64,000 bases of DNA. Source: PBB1 sp043738425. GTDB lineage: Bacteria > Pseudomonadota > Gammaproteobacteria > Burkholderiales > Burkholderiaceae_C. Shown here piece by piece: positions 9,281 through 15,853 of this stretch. The position numbers and the translations under genes were made by a program. The notes under the pieces were generated by a model. The model did no database searches. It worked only from the letters and a program-made list of their open reading frames with translations, and was not told the DNA's origin. The stretch spans positions 72,389-136,388 of the forward strand of contig JAYUGJ010000071.1 in assembly GCA_043738425.1 (NCBI GenBank). Reading direction: 5' to 3'. Position 1 is the first letter of the stretch, and each line of letters opens with the position of its first letter.

Positions 9281-10045
9281 ATGAAGTAACTTGCCTTGCC
9301 CGCGCTCGGTGCGCTCATCGCCCTTGCTGCCTGCGCCGCGTCGGGCACCGCATCGGCAGTGACCGTGATCGACGGACTGACCTTTTCAGCGGCCAGCTTT
9401 GATCCGCCGAACCGCCCTGGCTTTCCGTCAGCGGGAACGCACCTGCATTCGAGCATCGGCGGCGCGGCGCTTGGTTATCCGGCGGGCAAAGCAGAGGTCG
9501 GCGTGTTCATCGGCGAGCAAGTTCGTGGCTTGTCCGAATTCGACCTGAGCCGCAGCGGCTTGCCCGACGGCGGTGTCGTGACGACCCCCGCTGGCTCGGC
9601 CGTGCTGTCGTTTCGCGTCTTCAACGACGGAGGCCTGCAGCCCAGCAACGACCGGCCGTTCAGCGGCACCATCACGGTCGAGACCTACGGTGCGAACAAC
9701 CGAGAAGATATTTCCGATTGGGAAACTCCCACGCTGGGCCCGCTGTCTGGATTCGGTTTCAGCACGGCCTCATTGGCCGTTGGTCAGGTGCTCGCATTCG
9801 ACGTCACCAACAGCATCAACTTCTTTTTGAGCGATGGCGGACCGACGGCGAAAGTCGGCTTCAAGCTGGTGACCGAAAACCCGACCGAGGCCGCATGGAC
9901 CTTCGACAACTTCACACTCAGCATCGCCGCGCCACCGCCGATTCCTGCCGTGCCTGAGCCGCAAACTTACGCGCTGCTGCTGGCCGGACTGGTTTTGGTG
10001 GCGCGGGCGGCGCGTCGGCGCAAGGCCGCACCGCGCGCCGACTGA
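9281..10045 (+). pseudogene. PEP-CTERM sorting-domain protein with a stop at codon 3
   Basis: From the ATG at 9281 (AGAAAG ribosome site at about 9270) the frame reads M-K-stop-L-A-L-P-A-L-G-A-L-I. One base change from TAA to AAA would restore a classical signal peptide, MKKLALPALGALIALAACAAS. The remaining 249 residues are intact and end in VPEPQTYALLLAGL followed by a basic tail, the PEP-CTERM signal for exosortase-dependent surface anchoring. The body is a beta-rich secreted domain of unknown role. Either the gene carries a nonsense mutation, or translation starts at the in-frame TTG at 9296, which would keep most of the hydrophobic core but lose the lysines. Downstream of the stop, 10046-10158 is GC-rich with no gene. 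Confidence 0.75.
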
Positions 10046-10158
10046 AGCAGCCGGCCGCCGGCCGCCGGCCGCTGGCGCACTGCGAGCCGTGCGACCCAGA
10101 CCGCACGCATACCGTGTAACGCGTTTTTGACCATGGAGCCACCACGCTGCTGCGTGTG

Positions 10159-10308
10159 ATGGTGTGGCTGACGGTCATCGCCATCGCAATCGCCATCGCG
10201 ATGGCGATGGCGATTGCAAAAGGAACAACGCCAAAGTGGCGCGACCGTGAATTCCATAATCGCCGCGTCTCCGCAGACCCCGGCCCGCCATGTCACTGCA
10301 ACCGTTAA
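10159..10308 (+). CDS. Possible 49-residue membrane peptide (uncertain)
   Basis: An open frame begins MVWLTVIAIAIAIAMAMAIA and ends in a basic, Cys-containing tail (PPCHCNR). The hydrophobic part comes entirely from a repeated ATCGCC/ATGGCG tract that is also a perfect hairpin, so the frame may be accidental. It overlaps the start of the next gene. No ribosome site is convincing. Listed only because a single strong membrane helix plus a positive tail resembles small membrane proteins. Confidence 0.15.
   Translation: MVWLTVIAIAIAIAMAMAIAKGTTPKWRDREFHNRRVSADPGPPCHCNR
10186..10217. other. Perfect 14-bp inverted repeat (hairpin)
   Basis: GCAATCGCCATCGC at 10186-10199 is followed by loop GATG and by its exact reverse complement at 10204-10217. 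AAAAGG follows instead of a T run. On the minus strand the hairpin is preceded by CCTTTT, so it is not a clear terminator in either direction. It lies between the PEP-CTERM gene and the membrane protein gene. Confidence 0.7.
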
Positions 10309-11459
10309 CGCACCACGAAATCATGGCGCTGGTCGAGCCGTTTTCGCGCAGCGGCCAGCAGGTCGATTTGGCGGCGAGCGACCGGCTCGAACGGCGCCTG
10401 GTATTCAAGGCCATCGACCATGCAGGCGACCGCAGTGCGGCGGCGGGCTCGATGGAAGCGACCGATCTGCGCGAAACCTGGCAGCTCGAGCCCGGCACCT
10501 CGAAGCCCTACCGGCTGACCCGCACGGTCGTGCTGGCGCGCGGTGTGGGCGCCACGCTGCACGGTGAGGGCCCGCACCCCGGCGAGCTGCTCGCGCGCAT
10601 CGCGGTCGTACCGGTGCGCCACCAGTTCCATCAGCAGGCCGGCTTTTTCATTGCGCAGAGCCATCGGCTGGATGCGGCCGCAAGTATTACCACCACCGCA
10701 TCCACCACCACATCCACCACCGCATCCACCACCGCATTCGCAGCCTCGGCTACCACGCCGGCAACCGCCACACCACACGCTGCGTTCGCTGCCACCGGGC
10801 CGTTGATCCTGACCAACGCGACCGCACAAGTCGGCGGGCTGCTGTTGACGCTGAGCGTGCCCAAACTCAGTGGTATTGCTGCCGAGCTGGCGTTGCATTG
10901 CGCCGCCGGCCACCGCCATGCGCTGCCCGATGACCTGCTGGCGGTGCTGGGTTGGAGCTGGACTCGGCTGATCCGCGTGGGCACCGGCTGGCAGGGTCAG
11001 CTGCGCTTGCGCGGCAAGGGCGCGGCGCGCAGCCGCGACGCCGAGCGCAAGTTCGCGCAAACCGCAATGCACCTGGCGCGCGCCATGGCGGCGTCGCCGG
11101 CTGAGTTTCATGGCCATTGGCGCGCAAGGCGCTGGCGCGTCACCTTGCGGCGGGCCACTCCGCTGCTGATCACCAGCGCGCTGATCGGTGGTGCGGCGGC
11201 GGTACCGGCGTTGGGGCTGACCGAAAGTTCACTGCTGCGGCTGGTGGCGTTTCAGTTTCCACCGCTGTTGCTGGGGCTGGTGTTTTGCATGCGCGAGCTG
11301 CCACAAATTGAGTTTCCGCCGTGGCCGCGGCGCTTGACCGAAGCGGCCTGGACGAACATGCCCGCGACCGATTCACCGCCACTGCCACTGCCACTGCCAC
11401 CGCCGCCGCCATCGCCACCACCATCACCCGGTAACCCCATCAACACCACCCTACGGTGA
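10290..11459 (+). CDS. Unknown membrane protein upstream of MoxR/VWA pair
   Basis: A 389-residue protein I cannot assign to a named family. Residues 1-125 look globular. Residues about 130-170 are a Thr/Ala/Ser linker encoded partly by a 12-bp tandem repeat (10692-10739). Residues about 290-330 hold two hydrophobic stretches that could be membrane helices (TPLLITSALIGGAAAVPAL and LVAFQFPPLLLGLVFCM). The C-terminus is Pro-rich. It ends 3 bp before the AAA+ ATPase gene, so it is probably in one operon with it and may anchor or regulate the ATPase/VWA pair at the membrane. That role is inference from position only. Confidence 0.75.
   Translation: MSLQPLTHHEIMALVEPFSRSGQQVDLAASDRLERRLVFKAIDHAGDRSAAAGSMEATDLRETWQLEPGTSKPYRLTRTVVLARGVGATLHGEGPHPGELLARIAVVPVRHQFHQQAGFFIAQSHRLDAAASITTTASTTTSTTASTTAFAASATTPATATPHAAFAATGPLILTNATAQVGGLLLTLSVPKLSGIAAELALHCAAGHRHALPDDLLAVLGWSWTRLIRVGTGWQGQLRLRGKGAARSRDAERKFAQTAMHLARAMAASPAEFHGHWRARRWRVTLRRATPLLITSALIGGAAAVPALGLTESSLLRLVAFQFPPLLLGLVFCMRELPQIEFPPWPRRLTEAAWTNMPATDSPPLPLPLPPPPPSPPPSPGNPINTTLR
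10692..10739. repeat. 12-bp tandem repeat in the membrane-protein gene
   Basis: Four units of ACCACCGCATCC, with single-base changes in units 2 and 4, encode TTAS-type repeats in the linker of the 10290-11459 protein. Confidence 0.85.
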
Positions 11460-11462
11460 CCC

Positions 11463-12569
11463 ATGCTCGGCAACCCGATGAACATTCCTCCCATCTCGAT
11501 TGCGACTGCGAAGGCGGCGCTGATCGAGCAATACGCCGACGCCACGCTGCGCCGCCGCGCGACGATGTTGTGGGGCACGCGCGGTGTCGGCAAATCGTCG
11601 GTGGTGCGCCAGGTGGCAGCGCACTTCGGCGTGCCGTTGGTTGATTTGCGGCTGACGACGATCGAGCCGGTCGATATCCGCGGCGCGATCTACGCCGACG
11701 ACCTGCAGGGCAAAACCGTGTGGTTCCCGCCCGAGTTTTTGCCGACGCCCGACCAGCCGGCCGGCATCTTGTTTTTAGATGAGCTGACCGCCGCCGACCA
11801 GCGGCTGCAGATCTCGGCCTATTCGCTGATCCTCGACCGGCGCGTCGGCAACTACCGGCTGCCCGATGGCTGGCAAGTCATCGCCGCGGGCAACGCCAGT
11901 TTTCACGGCGCGGTCAGCCACGACATGGGCACGGCGCTGGCCGACCGCATGTTTCACTTCAACGTGCAAACCGTCATCGACGCGTTTTTGGCGCACGCGC
12001 TGGCGATGGGTTTCGCACCCGAAGTCATGGCCTATTTGAAGGTGCGGCCCGACAAACTCGACGACACGCAAACGCAGTTGGCGCAAGACCATTTGGTCGG
12101 CACCAGCCCACGCGGCTGGGAAGATATTTCGAACGTACTCAAGTCGGGCTTGACCGATGCGGCCCAGCGCGTGTTTGTGCAAGGCCGCATCGGCGCGGCC
12201 AACGCGGCCGAGTTCTTCGGCGTGCTGCGTGAAATTCAAGCCGCGGTCGATGTGCTGCGGCTGCTGGCCTGCCAGCCTGGGGCCGACACCATCGCCTTGC
12301 TGCCGAAGTCGCTCGACGCGCTGTACGGCATGGTCTACGGCCTGCTGGCGGCCTGCACCGACAGCACCACGCTGGCACGCGCGCTCGAGGTCATCGAACA
12401 GCTGCCCGACGCGCGCAGCGCGGTGCAGCTGCCGGTGCGCGAAACCCAAACGCTGGCAATGGAGCTGCTGATGCAATCGGCGTTGGAAAAGGGGCTGGAA
12501 ACGACGATTTTCGACAGCCCGGTGTACCGGCGATACGCTGAACGGCGCAGCCGTGAAAGCGCTGCGTGA
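11463..12569 (+). CDS. MoxR-like AAA+ ATPase
   Basis: A 368-residue AAA+ ATPase. Walker A is WGTRGVGKSS at about residue 40 and Walker B is ILFLDEL near residue 104. A sensor-1-type asparagine (AAGNASFHGA) follows. The length and the pairing with a VWA protein are typical of MoxR-type chaperone ATPases, thought to remodel or insert cofactors into VWA-linked targets. The start is ATG 11463 or ATG 11478 (MNIPPI). The gene ends inside a roughly 35-bp tandem repeat that runs on into the next gene. It lies between the unknown membrane protein and the DUF2201 gene on the same strand. Confidence 0.88.
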   Translation: MLGNPMNIPPISIATAKAALIEQYADATLRRRATMLWGTRGVGKSSVVRQVAAHFGVPLVDLRLTTIEPVDIRGAIYADDLQGKTVWFPPEFLPTPDQPAGILFLDELTAADQRLQISAYSLILDRRVGNYRLPDGWQVIAAGNASFHGAVSHDMGTALADRMFHFNVQTVIDAFLAHALAMGFAPEVMAYLKVRPDKLDDTQTQLAQDHLVGTSPRGWEDISNVLKSGLTDAAQRVFVQGRIGAANAAEFFGVLREIQAAVDVLRLLACQPGADTIALLPKSLDALYGMVYGLLAACTDSTTLARALEVIEQLPDARSAVQLPVRETQTLAMELLMQSALEKGLETTIFDSPVYRRYAERRSRESAA

Positions 12570-12665
12570 AGCTCCAGCGGCACCGCCGTGAAGGCAGCGC
12601 ATGGCGCAAGCGGCACCGCCGTGAAGGCAGCGCGTGATGGCGCGAGCGGCACCGCTGTGACCACC
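12541..12665. repeat. Degenerate ~33-36-bp tandem repeat across the ATPase/VWA gene junction
   Basis: Units start at about 12541, 12576, 12609 and 12645 around the core AGCGGCACCGCCGTGAAGGC; the first is degenerate and the last truncated. The array carries the ATPase stop codon (12567-12569) and the GTG start(s) of the VWA gene, so the C-terminus of one protein and the N-terminus of the next come from the same repeat in different frames. Confidence 0.8.
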
Positions 12666-14018
12666 GGCCACCGCGGTACCCGCGCAGTGCAGCGCATGGT
12701 CGAGTACGCGCCCTCCACCGGCGGGTTGGCGCTGTGGGTGCATCACCGCGATGTCGATCTCCAAGGCGAATACACACGCACTGGTGACCACGCCGACCTC
12801 ATCGACCGCGAACCCATCGACCGCGAGCACGCGCCGCCGGTCACCACCGATGGCCACACCGTGTTCTACCGCGCCGACTTCAGCGACCTGCCGCTGGCGC
12901 AGCAAACCGGCTGGGTCGCACATGAAGTGCTGCACATTGCGCTGCGCCACCCGCAGCGTTTGCGCGATCTGCAACGCGTGCTCGGCGACGTCGACCTGCA
13001 GCTGTTCAACCTGTGCGCCGACGCCATCGTCAACAGCACGCTGGGGCATCTGGGTTGGTTGGAATTGCCAGCCGGTGGCATGACCATCGAGCGGCTGCTG
13101 ACCGACGAGGTCGGCGTCACCAGCGGCGTCGAGGCCGCGCTGCTGGCTTGGGATGTCGAGCGGCTGTACCGCGCGGTGGACGACCGCCGGCCCGACAACG
13201 GACGTGGTGAAGGCAGTGACAAACCGAGTGACACACGAAGCGCCAAACAAGGCGACAAACCCCATCGCCGCGATGGCCCGAAAGCGGCCAGCGTGCGCGC
13301 ACTCGATCAGGGCGGGCACGCCGATTTGCGTCCCGCAAGCGACGCGCTCGAAGCACCCGAAGACGCAGCCGAGCACGCCCGCGAATGGGCCGAGCGCATC
13401 GCGCGCGCGCACGCCGGCGACGGCGCGTTCTCGATGCTGCGCACACTCATCGCCGACCTGCCGACCAGCCGCACGCCATGGCAACAGGTGCTGCGCACGC
13501 TGCTGGCGCGCAGCCTGGCACCGCAACGCGAGGTGTCGTGGTCGCGGCCGTCGCGCTCGTATCTGGCCAACCAAGGCCGCGCGGGCGCGCACCGGCGCAT
13601 GCCGTGGGAGCCCGGTTTCAGCGCCTCGAAAGTGGTGCCGCGGCTGGTGGTCATCGTCGATGTGTCGGGCTCGATCGACGCCGCACTGATGCAACGTTTC
13701 GCGTGCGAAATCGAGGCCATTGCGCGGCGGCTGGAAGCCGGGCTGGTGCTGGTGATCGGCGACGACCGGGTGCAGCGGGTCGAGCACATCGCGCCCGGCC
13801 GCACCGATTGGCAGGCGATTGAATTCAATGGCGGCGGTGGCACCGATTTCACCCCGCTGCTCGAAGCAGCCGAAACCCACCGCCCCGACATCGCGGTGGT
13901 GCTCACCGACCTCGACGGCCCAACGCGCTTTCAACCGCGCTGGCCGGTGATTTGGGCGGTGCCGCAAGCCTGTGCCGCCGCGGTGCCGCCGTTCGGCCGC
14001 AAGCTGGTGCTGGACTGA
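12588..14018 (+). CDS. DUF2201 putative metallopeptidase with C-terminal VWA-like domain
   Basis: A protein of up to 476 residues. The N-terminal domain has a HEVLHIALRH motif near residue 109, the HExxH-type zinc site of the DUF2201 metallopeptidase-like family. A hydrophilic linker rich in Asp, Lys and Arg spans about residues 200-270. The C-terminal VWA-like domain has a MIDAS-type DVSGSID near residue 360 and later GGGGTDF. Starts are uncertain: GTG at 12588, 12621 or 12657 lie within the tandem repeat, and ATG 12696 would begin at MVEYAPSTGG. It pairs with the MoxR-like ATPase upstream. The pair is widely conserved but its cellular job is not established. Confidence 0.85.
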   Translation: MKAAHGASGTAVKAARDGASGTAVTTGHRGTRAVQRMVEYAPSTGGLALWVHHRDVDLQGEYTRTGDHADLIDREPIDREHAPPVTTDGHTVFYRADFSDLPLAQQTGWVAHEVLHIALRHPQRLRDLQRVLGDVDLQLFNLCADAIVNSTLGHLGWLELPAGGMTIERLLTDEVGVTSGVEAALLAWDVERLYRAVDDRRPDNGRGEGSDKPSDTRSAKQGDKPHRRDGPKAASVRALDQGGHADLRPASDALEAPEDAAEHAREWAERIARAHAGDGAFSMLRTLIADLPTSRTPWQQVLRTLLARSLAPQREVSWSRPSRSYLANQGRAGAHRRMPWEPGFSASKVVPRLVVIVDVSGSIDAALMQRFACEIEAIARRLEAGLVLVIGDDRVQRVEHIAPGRTDWQAIEFNGGGGTDFTPLLEAAETHRPDIAVVLTDLDGPTRFQPRWPVIWAVPQACAAAVPPFGRKLVLD

Positions 14019-14049
14019 CGCGGCTCAAGTCTTGATCCGGTTCGGCTGA

Positions 14050-14082
14050 CCGTTCGCCCTGAGCTCTGTCGAAGGGCTCAGG
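14050..14082. repeat. REP-like palindromic element (family A)
   Basis: CGTTCGCCCTGAGCTCTGTC followed by GAAGGGCTCAGG, an extragenic palindrome of the type CGTTCGCCCTGAGCCTGTCGAAGG, lies between the convergent VWA and isochorismatase genes. Confidence 0.8.
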
Positions 14083-14095
14083 CCGCACCGCAGCC

Positions 14096-14650
14096 TTACT
14101 TCAGCAACTTCAACACCGGCTTGAACTGCGGGTGATCGCAGCTGCGCAACCACTCGAACACCACCATTTCAACGCTGGCGATATCGGCACCGAATTGCCG
14201 CAACCGCTGCATCGCCAGTGCGTGGTTGTCCGGCGTGCGCGAACCACAGGCATCGGCCATCACCGTGACCGTGAAGCCGGCCCGCAGCAAGCTCACCGCG
14301 GTTTGCAGCAAGCACACATGCGCCTCGCAACCGGCGATGACGATGTCGCCGCGCAGGCTGTTTTGGTGTGCCCGCAGCAAATCGATCAAGCCATCGGCGC
14401 AGGCATCGAAATGCTGTTTCGCAAGCGTCACATCGCAGCGCGTGCGCAGCGCAGCGTCGTTCGGCCCGAGACCGTGCGGATACTGCTCGGTGCCGTAAAC
14501 CGGAATACCCAACACGCACGCCACCTCGGCCGCGCGCACCGCCTGCGCCAGCACCTGCGCACCACCATGAATGGCCGGCAGCAGGCGCTGTTGGTAGTCG
14601 ACCAGCACCAGTGCCGAGGTGGCCGCGTTCATCAAGTTCTCCGTGGTCAT
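14096..14650 (-). CDS. Isochorismatase-family cysteine hydrolase
   Basis: A 184-residue cytosolic hydrolase of the YcaC/isochorismatase-like superfamily. The putative triad is the Asp in ALVLVDYQQ, the Lys in VTLAKQHFD and the Cys in the conserved AGCEAHVC stretch. The ATG at 14650 has a good AAGGAG ribosome site, and longer in-frame readings upstream run into REP repeats. The substrate is unknown; relatives act on amide or N-carbamoyl compounds. It stands alone between repeat-rich gaps. Confidence 0.85.
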   Translation of the reverse strand: MTTENLMNAATSALVLVDYQQRLLPAIHGGAQVLAQAVRAAEVACVLGIPVYGTEQYPHGLGPNDAALRTRCDVTLAKQHFDACADGLIDLLRAHQNSLRGDIVIAGCEAHVCLLQTAVSLLRAGFTVTVMADACGSRTPDNHALAMQRLRQFGADIASVEMVVFEWLRSCDHPQFKPVLKLLK

Positions 14651-14671
14651 CAGAAGGTGCTCCTTGCCATG

Positions 14672-14912
14672 CCGCTCGCTTACCCGTTCGCCTAACCCGT
14701 TCGCTAAACCGGTTTCATGACCGGTCGCCCTGAGCCTGTCGAAGGGTCTGTCCATTCGCAGCTAACCCGTTCGCCAACTAGCCCGCTTACCCGTTCGCTT
14801 ACCCGTTCGCTACACCGGTTCCATAACCGTTCGCCCTGAGCCCGTTGAAGGATCTCGTCGCGCGACGCCAACGCTTCGACCCGCATGTCCTGAGTCCGTC
14901 GAAGGATGCACC
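14672..14912. repeat. Cluster of three REP-like elements and TTACCCGTTCGC short repeats
   Basis: The gap between the isochorismatase start and the TetR stop holds three degenerate family A palindromes, near 14721-14752, 14827-14854 and 14885-14910. They are interspersed with several copies of CTTACCCGTTCGC / CTAACCCGTTCGC (for example about 14679-14706 and 14760-14815). I see no gene in it. Confidence 0.8.
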
Positions 14913-14934
14913 CCGAACCGGTTCGCCATTTCAA

Positions 14935-15780
14935 TCAACGCCTCGGTGTGCTGCGTGCCGCCTTCAAACGCGCCAACAACGCATCCACATAGCGCTCGAA
15001 CAGCACCTGCGATTCCTGCCGAAACATGCGGATGCGGCCGGTGTGGCTGAGCAGCAGCAAACCCACGGTGTGCGCAAACAGCGCAGTCACCTCCGTTTGC
15101 GCATCGGCTGCGTTGCAGCCCAACGCAGCGAGCGCTGATTGGCTCGGTGCCAGCGCATCTTTCAGCCGTGCATTGAGTTGCACGTTCAGCGCAGGCGTCA
15201 GGCCGCGCGGCTGCATGCCGTGGAACAGGTAGAAGCCCAGGTCCAGATCGCGCGGGCTCTCGCGGTAGAAGTCGAAAAACGCGGTGGCTTTGGCGCGCAG
15301 GGTGTTTTGCGCCAGGCGCATCCGCGCCGCTGCACTCTGGCCCGCCACCGCGTGCGGTTGTGCCAATTCGACCGACGCATTCAAGCGCTCCAGCGACTCG
15401 CCCAGCAGCGCGCCGTACACCTCTTCCTTGTTCGCAAAGTAGCTGTAGATCGCGCCCGGCGTGTAGCCGGCGCGCTTGGCAATTTCTCGCAGGCTGGCCC
15501 CTTGTAGGCCGAGCTCCAGAAACGCCGACCGCGCCGCATCGAGCACCAACGAACGCCGCACCTCGGTCACCGCCTGCTTGCGGGCGACCCGGTGCGCTTC
15601 GGTGCCTTCGGTGGCTCTGGTGGCTTTGGTGGCTTTGGTGGCTTTGGTCACTTCGGTGCCGTCGGTGCGTGTAGTGCGTGTGTTGCCTGCAGCGCCCGCA
15701 GCGCCCGCAGCGCGTTGCCCAGCGTCACCCCCGACTTTCGTACCCGCCGCCATTTTCGGTTTTTGCATCAGTCGAACCAT
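14935..15780 (-). CDS. TetR-family transcriptional regulator with repetitive N-terminal tail
   Basis: A regulator of up to 281 residues. The TetR DNA-binding domain starts near residue 75 (LVLDAARSAFLELGLQGAS) and continues as LREIAKRAGYTPGAIYSYF with NKEEVYGAL. The C-terminal ligand domain is generic. The first about 65 residues are an unusual tail of three-residue repeats (KAT, RAT, AGA) encoded by a 9-bp tandem repeat. The starts ATG 15780 and ATG 15768 are both possible. It is divergent from the HpaB-family gene, with a perfect 15-bp palindrome between them, so it most likely represses that gene and itself. The inducer is unknown. Confidence 0.9.
   Translation of the reverse strand: MVRLMQKPKMAAGTKVGGDAGQRAAGAAGAAGNTRTTRTDGTEVTKATKATKATRATEGTEAHRVARKQAVTEVRRSLVLDAARSAFLELGLQGASLREIAKRAGYTPGAIYSYFANKEEVYGALLGESLERLNASVELAQPHAVAGQSAAARMRLAQNTLRAKATAFFDFYRESPRDLDLGFYLFHGMQPRGLTPALNVQLNARLKDALAPSQSALAALGCNAADAQTEVTALFAHTVGLLLLSHTGRIRMFRQESQVLFERYVDALLARLKAARSTPRR
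15601..15717. repeat. 9-bp tandem repeat array in the TetR gene
   Basis: Thirteen consecutive nine-base units can be counted, cleanest as GGTGGCTTT repeated at 15619-15645. Outer units drift (GGTGCCGTC, AGTGCGTGT, AGCGCCCGC). Each unit keeps the frame and encodes three residues. Confidence 0.85.
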
Positions 15781-15806
15781 GCAAAACTATACGCTTGAAT
15801 GAAAAA

Positions 15807-15821
15807 TTGAACAGTGTTCAA
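15807..15821. promoter_or_regulatory. Palindromic operator, probable TetR binding site
   Basis: TTGAACAGTGTTCAA is a perfect inverted repeat of seven bases around a central G. It sits between the divergent TetR and HpaB-family genes, 26 bp upstream of the TetR start and 32 bp upstream of the chosen HpaB start. The region is the most AT-rich nearby, with a possible TATACG -10 at 15788. Confidence 0.75.
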
Positions 15822-15853
15822 ATCAGACGGTGATCAAACCGATGGAGCCCGCC

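Noticed and set aside
14672..14912. Possible CRISPR array because of regularly spaced TTACCCGTTCGC repeats
   Set aside because: Repeats are 12-13 bases, irregularly spaced and mixed with REP palindromes; there are no unique spacers of constant length and no cas genes.
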